This document shows positions 36,602 through 47,879 of a stretch of DNA of 64,000 bases, piece by piece; within the stretch, counting starts at the first letter, position 1, and each line of letters begins with the position of its first letter. The position numbers and the translations under genes were made by a program. This DNA is from Eulemur rufifrons (Eukaryota > Chordata > Mammalia > Primates > Lemuridae), in assembly GCF_041146395.1 (NCBI RefSeq), contig NC_091012.1, positions 14,312,193 to 14,376,192 of the forward strand, written 5' to 3'. The notes under the pieces are model-generated. The model ran no database searches, was not told the origin of the DNA, and saw only the letters and a program-made list of their open reading frames with translations.

Positions 36602-37320
36602 TGTTAGGAAGATAAACTAAAAACGGAGCTATCCTATGACCCAGCCATCCCACTGCTAGGCATGTATCCAAAGAAAGGAAATCAGTATGTGGAAAAGATC
36701 CCTGCACTCCCGCACTGACTGCAGCCCTAGTCACAAATAGCTGGGATTTGGGATCAACCAAAGTGTCCATCAACTGATGAATGGATAAAGGAAATGTGGT
36801 ACACACACACAATGGAATATTATTCAGCCATAAAAAGAATGAAATCCTGCCATTTGCAGCCAGACGGATGGAACTGGAGGACGTTATGTTAAGTGAAATA
36901 AGCCAAGCAGTGAAAGACAGACTTCCCATGTTCTGACTCCCACGTGGGAGCTAAACATTAAAACCATTGCTCTCATCGTGCTAGAGAGTAGAATGGTAGT
37001 GCTACAGGCTAGGAAGTGTAGCAGAGAGTGGGGATACAGTGGGAATGGCTAACGGGTGGAAATATATAGCTAGACAGAATGCACAAGATCTAACATAAGA
37101 CAGCACAACAGGGCGACTGCAGTCAACAAGTTATGGTGTACTTTAAATTTACTAGAAGGGTGAAATTGGAATGCTCCTAACACAGAGAAACGAGAAATGC
37201 TTGAGGTGACGGGTTGTCCAGTCACCCTGATTTGATGACTGCACACTGCATGCCTCTATGAAGACATCACATGTACCTCATAAATAGAGACGACTATTAG
37301 GTACTCATAAAAAAATTAAA
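36602..37320 (+). mobile_element. Old L1 3' end, plus strand
   Basis: Plus-strand ORF2 C-terminal and 3' UTR sequence: 'cctatgacccagccatccca', 'tggaatattattcagccata', 'gacttcccatgttctgactc', 'cacatgtacctcataaatag', ending in a short A-rich tail near 37320. It belongs to the older primate-wide type, not to the young strepsirrhine family. Confidence 0.88.
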
Positions 37321-37591
37321 AGCAATTTGTCATCACATCAGTAATACTGCAGTACGGCAATACTACTGCAATACTGCAATAATACAAGCAAATATGCCAC
37401 GAAATACTCAGGAAGACAATTTGAAATAAAAGAAATACTCATTCCTTACAATTGGGTCCTTGCTCTTTGAGAAACATTGGCAGGAGACAGACAATGCAGT
37501 CACATGTAGCAATGACCTACACCTCCCGCGTTCATCTATAGCTACTCTGGTACAAAACTCACTGTGGAACAAAGAGCCGTGAAGACCCTTA

Positions 37592-38418
37592 GTAAACTAT
37601 TAGAATTCTAGAAGAAAACGGAGGAAATACTCTTACAGACATTGGCCTAGGCAAAGAATTTATGAGGAAGACCCCTAAGGCCATCACAGCAACAATAAAA
37701 TAAATGAATGGGACCTGATCAAATTAAAAAGCTTCTGCACAGCCAAAGAAACAGTCATGAGAGTAAACAGACAACCTACAGAATGGGAAAAAATTTTCGC
37801 ATACTGCACATCAGATAAAGGACTGATAACAAGAATCTATTTAGAACTCAGGAAAATCAGCAAGAAAAAGTCAAAAAACCCTATCAAAAAGTGTGCAAAT
37901 GACATGAGTAGAAATTTTTCAAAAGAACATATAAGAATGGCTAACAAACATATGAAAAAATGTTCTCCAGCTCTAATCATCAGGAAAATGCAAATCAAAA
38001 CCACAATGAGATATCACTTAACTCCAGTGAGAATGGCCTTTATCAAAAAGTCCCAAAACAATACATGTCGGCGTGGATGCGGAGAGACAGGAACACTCAT
38101 ACACTGCTGGTGGGACTGCAAACTAGTGCAACCCCTGTGGAAAACAATATGGAGATACCTTAAACAGATTCAAGTAGACCTACCATTCGATCCAGCAATC
38201 CCATTATTGGGCATCTACCCAGAAGAACGAAAGTCATTCTATAAAAAAGACACCTGCACCCGAATGTTTATAGCAGCCCAATTCACAATTGCAAAGATGT
38301 GGAAACAACCCAAATGCCCATCAGTTCATGAATGGACTAGCAAAATATGGTATATGTATACCATGGAATATTACTCAGCTATAAGAAATAACGGAGATAT
38401 GGCATCTCTTTGGTTCTC
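37592..38418 (+). mobile_element. Young-family L1 ORF2 fragment lacking its 3' end, plus strand
   Basis: Contains ORF2 from about LEENGG to [20 protein letters not shown] and DMASLWFSW in a long open frame (37757-38449). It stops abruptly before the ORF2 terminus, with no 3' UTR, poly(A) tail or target duplication. Retrotransposition yields 5' truncation, not 3' loss, so it was probably cut out by rearrangement or deletion after insertion. Confidence 0.88.
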
Positions 38419-38439
38419 CTGGAGAGTGCTTCCAATTTT

Positions 38440-39211
38440 TCACTATTAAAAATAAAGGTGCCGTGAACATTCATGTGTACTTTCAATCTATTTTTATCAC
38501 TGTATTTGAAGTGAGTTTCGTACAGGCACCATATAGCTGGGTCATTTCTTTAAAATCCACTCTTCCCTTGCTATTTAGTTGGTGTAGTTAGACGATTTTC
38601 TGCACTTGAAAGCTCTTGTGCCACTTTTCTGGCCTCCATGTTTTCTGATAGGAATTCCCCTGTCATTTGAATTCTTATTTCCTTTAGGTAAGATGTCATT
38701 TCTCTTTCACTGATTTCAAAAATTTATCTTTGTCTTTAGTTTTCTGCCATTTTGAGTATGACACATCTTGGTATGGATTTCTTTGGGTTTATCCTGTTTG
38801 GGATTCACTCGGTTTCTTTAATATGTGTGCTATATAAGTTTATGTCTTTTGCCCAATTAGGGAGGTTTTTAGGAATTTATTTTAATACATTTTCAATCCT
38901 AGTCTCTTTTGCTCTCCTTCTGGGATTCTGATAACAGAAATATCAGATCTTTTATTATAGCCCTATTGTCCCTCAGGCTTTACTTATTTTTTTCTATCTA
39001 TCTTTTTTCTCTGATGTTCTGATTGGAATTTTTCCATTGCTCTATCTTCAGTTCGCTGATTCTGTCCTCTATTCTGTCCATTCTGCTGATTGGCACATCA
39101 ATTAAGGTTTTTATTTCAGTTATTGTATATATTTTTCAGTTCTAAACTTTCCATTTGGTTCTTTTCTTATATCCTCTCTCTTTGCTGAGACTTCTGTTTT
39201 CATCTGCTTTG
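38440..39211 (-). mobile_element. Old L1 (L1M type) endonuclease/ORF1 region, minus strand
   Basis: Antisense phrases such as 'gtgagtttcgtacaggcacc', 'ttctgggattctgataacag' and 'cttcagttcgctgattctgt' mark ORF2 endonuclease through ORF1. It continues after the nested L1 and Alu, at 40606-41517. Confidence 0.7.
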
Positions 39212-39224
39212 AATGTGTTTATTA

Positions 39225-40275
39225 TTTTTTTTTTAATTTCAGCTTATTATGGGCCTACAAAAGTTCAGGTTATATATATTGCCCATGTACCGCCCATCTC
39301 CCTGAGTTAGAGCTTCAAGAGTGCCCATTCCCCAGATAGTGCGCATTGCATCATGTAGTTATACCCATTCCCCTTCCCCCACCCCCATCCCCAGGAGTCA
39401 GCACATTCAAGAGTAACCATTCCCCAGACGGTGCGCAACTCACTCATCATGTAGGTATACACCCATCCCATTCCCCCACCCACCACCTCAGTCTGATACC
39501 CAACTGGTGTCATTGCCAAATGTGCATTTAGGTGATGATCAGAGAAACCAATTTGCTGGTGAGTACATGTGGTGTTTATTTTTCCATTCTTGGGATACGT
39601 CACTTAATACAATGGGTTCCAACTCTCTCCGGGAGAACAAAAGAGACTCTATATCACCGTTATTTCTTATAGCTGAGTAATACTCCATGGTATACATATA
39701 CCACAATTTACTAATCCATTCATGAATTGATGGGCATTTGGGTTGTTTCCACATCTGTGCAATTGTGAATTGTGCTGCTATAAACATTCAGGTACAGGTG
39801 TCTTTGTCATAGAATGACTTTTGTTCCTTTGGGTAGATGCCCAATAATGGGATTGGTGGATCGAATGGTAGGTCTACTTGAATCTGTTTAAAGAACCTCC
39901 ATAATGCTTTCCACAGGGGTTGCACTAGTTTGCAGTCCCACCAGCAGTGTATGAGTGATTCTGTCTCTCCACATCCACGCCAACATGTGTTGTTTTGGGA
40001 CTTTTTGATAAAGGCCATTCTCACTGGAGTTAAGTGATATCTCATTGTGGTTTTGATTTGCATTTCCCTGATGATTAGGGATGTTGAGCATTTTTTCATA
40101 TGTTTGTTAGCCATTCTTATATCTTTTTTTGAAAAATTTCTATTCATGTCATTTGCACACTTTTGATAGGGTTGTTTGAGTTTTTCTTGCTGATTTTCCT
40201 GAGTTCTAAATAGATTCTTGTTATCAGTCCTTTATCTGATGTGCTTTTTGTGAGAGGTGAAAGCTCTGGGTCCTC
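39225..40275 (-). mobile_element. Young-family L1 3' end with internal deletion, minus strand
   Basis: A T-run, a 3' UTR with the doubled module, then ORF2 C-terminus up to about 40241. There the sequence jumps from 'tttatctgatgtg' to 'ctttttgtgagaggtgaaag', which lies a few hundred bases further 5' in the element, so an internal deletion is present. Imperfect flanking repeats (39212-39224 and 40276-40288, 'aatgtgtt.at.a') suggest the target duplication. Confidence 0.88.
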
Positions 40276-40307
40276 AATGTGTTCATAATTCCTCATTGAA
40301 GCATACT

Positions 40308-40594
40308 TTTTTTTTGAGACAGAGTCTTACTCTGTCACCCCAGCTAGAGTGGAGTCACATCATTGTAGCTCACAGCAGCCTCAAACTCCTGGGCTCAAGC
40401 AATCCTCCTGCCTCAGCCTCCTGAATAGCTGGGACTACAGGCGTTTGCATGGTGCCTAGCTAATTTTTCTATTTTTCATAGTGACGGGGTCTTGTTCTTG
40501 CGCAGGCTGCTGTCAAACTGCTGACCTCAAGTAATTGCCCCACCTCAGCCTCCCAGAGTGCTAAGATTATAGGTGTCAGCCATTGCTCCCAGTC
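40308..40594 (-). mobile_element. Alu, minus strand
   Basis: Starts with a T-run and 'gagacagagtcttactctgt', includes 'ttgtagctcacagcagcctc' and ends near 'ccattgctcccagtc'. It is flanked by 11-bp repeats with one mismatch (tgaagcatact at 40297, tgaagcattct at 40595). It sits between the L1 at 39.2 kb and older L1 sequence. Confidence 0.93.
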
Positions 40595-40605
40595 TGAAGC
40601 ATTCT

Positions 40606-40712
40606 TGTGATGGTTTATTTCTAATACTTTCAAATAATTCTAATATCTATGCCCTCGTCATTGACTATTCTCATTCAAGTTGAGATTTTCCTGGTTCTTA
40701 GCATGATGAGTC

Positions 40713-40745
<33 letters not shown>

Positions 40746-41517
40746 GTATCATAGACATTTTAGTTTTATACCATGAGGTTGGATCTTATTCAAACCTTCT
40801 GTTTTAACTAACTTCCTCTGACATTGCTTTAGCAGGGGAAGGGGCCCACTTCTTCAGCACTGCCACATGGGAGTGGAAGACCAGGTTCCCTTCTTGGCCT
40901 CCACTGACACACAAAGGGATTCTCACTGTTACAACTAGGCATTAGTGGGAGTTCCTACTCCCTGCTAGGCCTCCCCTGAATATCTCCTTGGCTGCGAGGG
41001 GTAGGACTGCCTCATTGCTGATCCCACATGGAGCCTCTTCGTCTTTCCTGGCTTGTTGGGATGGAGCCACAGCTGCTTCTGTCATTTGGCCAGAGGAGAG
41101 CAGTTATTGTCGAAAAGTTTTCTGCCTTACCAGGTTGCCCCTCTTCTGGTCCTTTGGCTAGAAACAGCAGGCTTTCATTGGGGCATTTTTGTCTGTGCCT
41201 ATTGGCATTTCCAAGTTGCTGCTTCTTTATCTCCAAGTTTGGCACATAAGAGGCAAAGAAAAAACCCAGGGAACTCACTGCCATGTCATTCCTTGTGTCC
41301 CGAGTTCACCAGGGAGTTTGCTTTCTTCTTGCTACTACTCAGAGTCTTCTTATGCTTGTTTTATGTACAACGTCCAGGCTGTTTGGTTGTACTAAGCAGG
41401 AAGAATAGGGGAAAATGCATCTCCTCCATCTTCCTGCAGGCAGAAGTTGAGTCCTTACAAAGAATTTTTAAACAGTAATAAACCCGAGTTTAAACTTTTG
41501 ATTTTTATTAACACCTT
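40606..41517 (-). mobile_element. Old L1 (L1M type) ORF1/5' UTR continuation, minus strand
   Basis: The right part of the element at 38.44-39.21 kb, with 5' UTR-like sequence ('ccctgctaggcctcccctga', 'ggagcctcttcgtctttcct'). An (AT)n microsatellite lies at 40713-40743. Short open frames on both strands here reflect base composition. Confidence 0.6.
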
Positions 41518-41531
41518 ACTCCAGCACTTCT
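41518..41531. repeat. 14-bp target-site duplication, left copy
   Basis: 'actccagcacttct' abuts the poly(T) of the L1 and recurs exactly at 47819-47832. Confidence 0.93.
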
Positions 41532-41560
41532 TTTTTTTTTGTTTGTTTGTTTGTTTTTCA

Positions 41561-41848
41561 GCTCATTAAGGGGGTACAAAAGATCAGGCTATATACATTG
41601 CCCATGCCTCCCCATCCCCCCGAGTCTGAGCTTTAGTTGTGTCCATTTCCTAGACAGTGCACATCACTCTCATCATGTAGGTGTGCACTCCTCCCCTCCC
41701 CCCACCCCATCCCCCCCAGAGAGAACTTCAAACGTGTCCATTCCCCAGGCAGTGCACATCGCACTCATCAAGTAGGTATACACCCATCCCTTCCACCCAG
41801 CCCCGACCTCTGTCCAATACCCAATTGCTGTGAATCCCAAATGTGCAC
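41561..41848 (-). other. L1 3' UTR with tandem modules
   Basis: Between the ORF2 stop and the poly(A) tail lie two tandem copies of a module of about 85 bp ('gtccatt.c..aga/ggcagtgcacatc.cactcatca.gtaggt'), at about 41620-41705 and 41716-41800. Confidence 0.8.
41693..41717 (-). promoter_or_regulatory. G-quadruplex-forming tract in L1 3' UTR
   Basis: The plus strand has four C-runs (CCCC, CCCCCC, CCCC, CCCCCCC) separated by 1-2 bases, so the L1 sense strand carries four G-runs able to form a quadruplex. A polypurine tract in the 3' UTR is a known L1 property linked to efficient retrotransposition. Confidence 0.7.
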
Positions 41849-44590
41849 TCAGGGAAACCAGTTTGCTGGTGAGTACATGTGGTGCTTGTTTTTCCATTCT
41901 TGGGATACTTCACTTAATAGAATGGGTTCCAGCTCACTCCAGGAGAACCAAAGAGATGCCATATCGCCATCATTTCTAATAGCTGAGTAATATTCCATGG
42001 TATACATATACCACATTTTGCTAATCCATTCATGAATCGATGGGCATTTGGGTTGTTTCCACATTTTTGCGATTGTGAATTGTGCTGCTATAAACATTCG
42101 GGTGCAGGTGTCTTTTTTATAGAATGACTTTTGTTCTTCTGGGTAGATGCCCAGTAATGGGATTGCTGGATCGAATGGTAGGTCTACTTGAATCTGTTTA
42201 AGGTATCTCCACATTGCTTTCCACAGGGGCTGCACTAGTTTACAGTCCCACCAGCAGTGTATGAGAGTACCTGTCTCTCCACACCCACGCCAACATGTGT
42301 AGTTTTGGGACTTTTTGATAAAGGCCGTTCTCACTGGAGTTAAGTGATATCTCATTGTGGTTTTGATTTGCATTTCCCTGATGATTAGAGATGTTGAACA
42401 CTTTTTCATATGTTTGTTAGCCATTTTTATATCTTCTTTTGAAAAATTTCTATTCATGTCCTTTGCCCACTTTTTGATAGGGTTGTTCGATTTTTTCTTA
42501 CTGATTTTCCTGAGTTCTAAATAGATTCTTGTTATCAGTCCTTTATCTGATGTGTAGTATGCGAAAATTTTTTCCCATTCTGTAGGTTGTCTATTTACTC
42601 TTGTGACTGTTTCTTTGGCTGTGCAGAAGCTTTTTAATTTGATCAGGTCCCATTTATTTATTTTTGTTGCTGCTGTGATGGCCTTAGGGGTCTTCCTCAT
42701 AAATTCTTTGCCTAGGCCAATGTCTGTAAGAGTCTTACCTACGTTTTCTTCTAGAATTCTAATAGTTTCTGACCTAAGGTTTAAGTCTGTTAACCACCGT
42801 GATTTCATTTTTGTGAGGGGTGAGAGCTGTGTGTCCTGTTTTAGTCTTCTACATGTGGATATCCAGTTTTCCCAGCACCATTTATTAAATAAGGAATATT
42901 TTCCCCAGAGTATGTTTTTGTCTGCTTTGTCAAAGATTAGATGGCTATATGAGGATGGTTTTATATTTGGATTTTCTGTTCTGTTCCACTGATCTGTGTC
43001 TCGGCACTTGTGCCAGTACCAGGCTGTTTTTAGAACCACAGCCTTGTAGTAAAGTTTGAAGTCTGGCAAATTAATACCTCCCATTTTGTTTTTGTTGTTT
43101 AAGATTGCTTTTGCTAAACGGGGTCTTCTCTGGTTCCATACAAAGCCTAAAATTATTTTTTCTATGTCTGTGAAAAAAGATGTTGGTAATTTAATAGGGA
43201 TTGCATTGAATCTGTAGATAAGTTTGGGCAGTATAGACATTTTAACAATGTTGATTCTACCGATCCATGAGCATGGTATGGTTTTCCACCTATTTACATG
43301 TTCTGCGATTTCCTTCCTCAGAGTTTCATAGTTCTCCCTATAGAGGTCCTTTACTTCCTTAGTTAGATATATTCCTAGATATTTTATTTTCTTTGTTGCT
43401 ATTTTGAAGGGTATTGAGTCCTTAATTTGGTTCTCCGTTTGACTGTTATTGGCGTATATGAATGCCTCTGATTTGTGTGTATTGATTTTGTATCCTGAGA
43501 CTTTGCTGAATTCATTAATCAATTCCAGGAGTCTCTTGGTTGAATTCTTGGGGTTTTCTAGATATAACATCATATCATCAGCAAAGAGTGAGAGTTTGAT
43601 CTCTTCTGTCCCTATTTGGACTCCCTTGATTCTGCTCTCTTGCCTGATAGCTCTCGCAAGGACTTCCAATACTATGTTGAAAAGTAATGGGGACAGTGGG
43701 CAGCCTTGTCTGGTTCCAGTTCGAAGTGGGAATGCTTTCAGTTTTTCCCCATTCAGTATGATGTTGGCTGTGGGTTTGTCATATATGGCTTGTATCATTT
43801 TTAGATAGGCCCCGTCTATGCCTATTTTTTTGAGTGTTCTTATCATAAAAGGGTGTTGAATTTTGTCGAATGCTTTTTCTGCATCTATTGAGAGTATCAT
43901 ATGATCTTTATTTTTGCTTCTATTTATGTGATGAATTACATTTATAGATTTTCGTATGTTAAACCATCCCTGCATCTCTGGGATGAAGCCCACTTGGTCG
44001 TGATGGATTATTTTTTTGATAAGCACTTGGATTCGATTTGCTAGAATTTTATTGAGAATTTTTGCATCTATATTCATAAGAGAAATTGGTCTATAGTTCT
44101 CTGTTTTAGTTGCATCCTTTCCTGGTTTTGGTATCAGGGTTATGTTGGCTTGGTAAAAAGTGTTGGGGAGAATCCCATCCTTCTCTATATTGGAGAATAG
44201 TTTATGTAGGATGGGCACCAGTTCTTCTTTGTAGGTATGGTAGAATTCAGGTGTGAACCCATCTGGTCCAGGGCTTTTCTTTTTGGGAAGGTTTTTTATT
44301 GCTGTTTCGATTTCAGATCTAGATATCGGTCTATTTAGGAATTCTACTTCTTCCTGGTTGAGCCTGGGAAGGCTGTGTGTTTCTAGGAATTTGTCCATTT
44401 CCTCCAGGTTTTCTAATTTGTGTGCATAAAGATTTTTGTAGAATTCATATATGGTATCATGTATCTCTGTGGCATCAGTCGTGATTACTCCTTTCGTGTT
44501 CCTGATGGAGGTTATAAGAGATTTTTCTTTTCTGTTCTTGGTTAGTCTAGCCAGAGGTGTGTCAATTTTGTTTATTTTTTCAAAGAACAA
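41849..44590 (-). pseudogene. L1 ORF2, reverse transcriptase and C-terminal part
   Basis: A 913-codon frame holds the reverse transcriptase, with [14 protein letters not shown], the [20 protein letters not shown] block and the catalytic FADD ([14 protein letters not shown]). The C-terminal Cys-rich domain ([18 protein letters not shown]) follows, and the protein ends ANWFP. It is open throughout. It is separated from the endonuclease part by one frameshift at 44572-44592, where a single G is missing from the expected SWFFEK codons. Without the shift the product would have the normal L1 ORF2p length of roughly 1280 residues. As it stands, this copy cannot make a full ORF2p in one frame. Confidence 0.95.
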
Positions 44591-45684
44591 CTTTTGGTTT
44601 TATTAATCTCCCTTATGGTTTGAGTGTTGTCCTTTTCATTTAGTTCTGATTTAATCATAATAATTTCTCTCCTTCTGCTGGGTTTGGGATCGGTCTGTTC
44701 TTCCTTCTCCAGCACTTTGAGTCTATTCATTAGATTGTCTAATTGTAAGTTTTCTGTCTTTTTGGTATAAGCATTTATGGAAATAAATTTTCCTCTCAGG
44801 ACTGCTTTAGCTGTGTCCCACAGATTTTGATAGGTTGTATCTCCTTTGTCATTTAATTCAAAAAATCTTTTGATTTCCGACTTGATTTCTTCATTTATAA
44901 AATGATTGTTCAGGAGAAGGTTATTTAGCTTCCATGACTTTGAGTAGAAGTGAGGATTTCTGTTAGGGTTCATTGTTACTTTTATTCCACTGTGATCTGA
45001 GAAGATGCATGGTATAATTTCTATATTTTTAAATTTTTTAAGGCATGCTTTATGACCTAAGATATGGTCAATCTTGGAGAATGTCCCATGAGCTGATGAG
45101 AAGAAAGTATATTCAGTTGTTTTTGGGTAGAATGTCCTGTAGATATCAGTCAGGCCCATTTGATCGAGCGTTGTATTTAAGTCCAATATTTCTTTGTTTA
45201 TTTTTTGTTTGGAAGATCTGTACTGAACTGTCAGTGGTGTGTTAAAATCTCCGGCTACTAACGTGTTGTTATCTATCATTTGGTTGAGATCAAGTAGGGT
45301 TTGCTTTATGAATCTGGGTGCACCTAGGTTGGGTGCATATATATTAAGTATAGTTATGTCTTCTTGTTGAATTGTACCCTTCACCAGTATATAGTAACCA
45401 TCTTTGTCTTTCTTTACTTTTGTTGATTTAAAAACTACGTTATCGGAGATTAGAACCGCCACACCAGCTTTCTTTTGGGTTCCATTTGCTTGGAATATTG
45501 ATTTCCATCCTTTTATCTTCAGCCTAAATGCATCCTTGCAGGTTAGATGAGTTTCCTGAAGACAGCAGATACTTGGCTTATATTTTTTTATCCATTGGGC
45601 CAGTCTATGTCTCTTGAGTGGGGAATTCAATCCATTCACATTTAATGAGAGAACTGATAGGTGAGACAGATTGCTTTTCCTCAA
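44572..45684 (-). pseudogene. L1 ORF2, endonuclease part, ends at frameshift
   Basis: A 370-codon frame with the apurinic/apyrimidinic endonuclease domain. The catalytic signatures are present: QETHL (Glu), GDFNTPL (Asp), a YTFFS-type strand, and SDHS (Asp-His) near residue 230. It starts [20 protein letters not shown], as expected for L1 ORF2. It runs on to [11 protein letters not shown], where the one-base deletion diverts it to a TAA at 44574. Confidence 0.95.
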
Positions 45685-45765
45685 GTTGGGTTGAATTTCA
45701 TTGATCTGTTTTCTCTCTTAAGCCATTATGATAACTGGGTTTTTATATTTATCTCTTGATTAGTG

Positions 45766-46770
45766 TTACATTCGAGGGTCCTTCTTGTGCTGGACCATGT
45801 GTAACTCTGTTTTGAGTACTTCTTGGAGAGCTGGTCTTGTCTTGGTGAATTCCCTAAGTTTTTGTTTATCTGAGAATGTCTTAATTTCACCTTCATATAT
45901 AAAACTGAGCTTAGCTGGATACAGGATTCTAGGCTGGGCATTATTCTGTTTCAGAAGAGTGAGAATGGGGCCCCAATCTCTTCTTGCTTGTAAGGTTTCA
46001 GTTGAGAAATCTGGCGTGATTCGGATGGACTTTCCTTTGTATGTTACTTGATTCTTTCTCCTTACAGCTCGAAGAAGGGCCTCTTTAGTGGATATTTTGG
46101 TCAGTCTAATGACTACATGACGTGGTGTCTTCCTATTTGGTATGAATCTCCCAGGGGTTCTTTGAGCTTCTTGAACCTGTATATCTAGAGATTTGGCTAG
46201 GCCTGGGAAATTTTCCTCAATTATATCTTCAAATAGTTTATTCAACCCTTGCTTATTGTCTTCTTCACCCTCAGGAATGCCGATAACTCTGATGTTAGGC
46301 TTCTTCACATAATCCCACATTTCTTGTAGACTGTGGTTAATTCTCATGTTTCTTTGTTTTAACTCTGTAACTGACTTATTTAATTGGAAAGTGTTATCTT
46401 CGATCTCTGAGATTCTTTCTTCTGTTTGATCTACCCTGCTCTTGAGACTTTCCACTGCGTTTTGTAGCTCCTTGAATAAATTCTTCATTTCCAGGAGTTC
46501 AGTTTGATTTTTCTTCAGTATTTCAATTTCTTTGGTGAATTTTTCTTCCAAGTCCTGGATCTTTTTTGTGGTTTCTTTATGTTGATTATCCATTTTTTCT
46601 TGCATGCTGTTCAGCGTGTTTATGATCCATGTTTGAAATTCTTCCTGTGACATGTTGCTATTTGGAATCTGGTTTGTGTTAATTGGTGGTGAACTAGTAA
46701 TCCTCTTTGAGGGTGAAGTTTCAACTTGATTCTTTATACTTCCAGAGTTCTTTCGCTGAGCCCTTCCCAT
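45766..46770 (-). CDS. L1 ORF1 protein, intact (334 aa)
   Basis: The RNA-binding chaperone of L1, which forms trimers and coats L1 RNA in cytoplasmic particles. A disordered N-terminus is followed by a long coiled coil (roughly residues 45-155, heptads through EKFTKEIEILKKNQTELLE and VDQTEERISEIEDNTFQLNK). Next come the RRM-like domain (PNIRVIGIPEGEEDNKQGLN; IQVQEAQRTPGR; PRHVVIRL) and the C-terminal domain (ITPDFSTETLQARRDW, PAKLSF.Y.GE.KTF). Its length matches other primate ORF1p (about 338). No stop or frameshift is visible. Confidence 0.96.
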   Translation of the reverse strand: MGRAQRKNSGSIKNQVETSPSKRITSSPPINTNQIPNSNMSQEEFQTWIINTLNSMQEKMDNQHKETTKKIQDLEEKFTKEIEILKKNQTELLEMKNLFKELQNAVESLKSRVDQTEERISEIEDNTFQLNKSVTELKQRNMRINHSLQEMWDYVKKPNIRVIGIPEGEEDNKQGLNKLFEDIIEENFPGLAKSLDIQVQEAQRTPGRFIPNRKTPRHVVIRLTKISTKEALLRAVRRKNQVTYKGKSIRITPDFSTETLQARRDWGPILTLLKQNNAQPRILYPAKLSFIYEGEIKTFSDKQKLREFTKTRPALQEVLKTELHMVQHKKDPRM

Positions 46771-47818
46771 CTGGATGAATCCTTAAGATTCCTTCTTTCA
46801 GCTTTAGTCTGGAAAGGGGCAGGCCGTGAGCGCCAGGTAAGCTGCCTCCTCTGTCGCTAGGGGGAGCCCTTCGCGTGTTGTTCAGGGTTTTGCTACCTCC
46901 GCTGGGGGGGCTGCTCCTCTTCCTCTCCCGAGGTGGTTTCCATCTCTCTCTGCGAGAAAGACAGTGGATAGGGGGAGGGGAGCGGCGCCCTCGTTCGCCC
47001 AGCACCCCAGCTGCTGCAGTTCCCGTGGGCGATGGTCCTCCCCACCCCAATGTCCGCAAGGTCCACGCTCGACTCTCTCGTGACTGGGGAACCACTCAGT
47101 GTTCACACAAAGGCTTAGCTCCTAGTCGGTCCGTGGACTAGGGAAGGGAGCCGCCCGGTACCCAATCACTTCACCGGGTTTAGGGTGCAAAACCCAACAA
47201 TGGCGACCGCCCGTCTGCAGCACTGTCACTGGGGTTGAACGCTCAGCGACCGGCAGAGGCCAGAGGAGCCGGGACCGGGAGAACCCAGCCCCGCCTAAAC
47301 GAGACAGATCGGCGTCTGCTCCAGCCGGGAGGGAGGCAGCCCCGCAGCCCGCGTATAGGAGACAGTTGCTAGGCGCCTCAGCCGCGCACAGCGCCCAGCG
47401 TTCTAGGGTCCAAAATGCCTCCCGCCAATGTCTCCTCTGCAGAGCTCACATCTCCCGCGGCAATTCTGCGCCGAATTTGGGCAAATCCCCAATTGAGTGG
47501 GTGTGGAGGTCAGAGGGGGAACAAGATGCTTCCCTGTGGGGCTGAACCCACCCCACTCTCTGGTGAGGTGGGTACAACCGTCCCGGGCTCCCTTCTCTGA
47601 TGACCCTCCGCACTCTCTAGTTTTTCGCGATGTATTTCCCGATCACCTCAGTCCTTTCTCGCTCTCTCTCTGTCCCACGCTGATTCTCCGTGGGTTCACA
47701 CCGCCGTTCTTGTGGGGGAGTGAACCTCTAGCGTTGTGGCAGTCCGAGACCCATGCCTTCCACTCCGGGAGCATGAATCCAGGAGGTCACCACCATTCCG
47801 CCATCTTCCTCCAGTCCC
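46771..47818 (-). promoter_or_regulatory. L1 5' UTR / internal promoter
   Basis: About 1.05 kb, GC- and CpG-rich, upstream of ORF1. At its outer end, on the minus strand, GGAAGATGGCGG (47809-47798) fits the YY1 site that fixes the transcription start in L1s. Open frames of 60-124 codons on both strands here reflect its GC content. Confidence 0.85.
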
Positions 47819-47832
47819 ACTCCAGCACTTCT
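47819..47832. repeat. 14-bp target-site duplication, right copy
   Basis: Exact repeat of 41518-41531. Confidence 0.93.
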
Positions 47833-47879
47833 AAATAATTTCAGTGACTAAATACTCTCCCTGTCCAAGTCTTTTACTT

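Larger units (their letters stand above)
41532..47818 (-). mobile_element. Near-full-length young strepsirrhine L1 retrotransposon
   Basis: About 6.3 kb between perfect 14-bp target duplications. On the minus strand, in order: 5' UTR (47818-46771), ORF1 (46770-45766), a spacer of about 80 bp, ORF2 (45684-41849), 3' UTR with doubled module and G-rich tract, and poly(A) (near 41560-41532). The 5' end starts with the YY1-type motif GGAAGATGGCGG. ORF1 is uninterrupted. ORF2 is open apart from one frameshift near 44580. It is the youngest-looking L1 here and was inserted into an older L1M-type sequence. Confidence 0.97.

Noticed and set aside
41012..41478. Open frames of 68-141 codons on both strands
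   Set aside because: They lie in old L1 ORF1/5' UTR-like sequence and are not conserved L1 frames.
46721..47838. Open frames of 61-124 codons in the L1 5' UTR
   Set aside because: GC-rich 5' UTR with low stop density. None corresponds to a known L1 protein.
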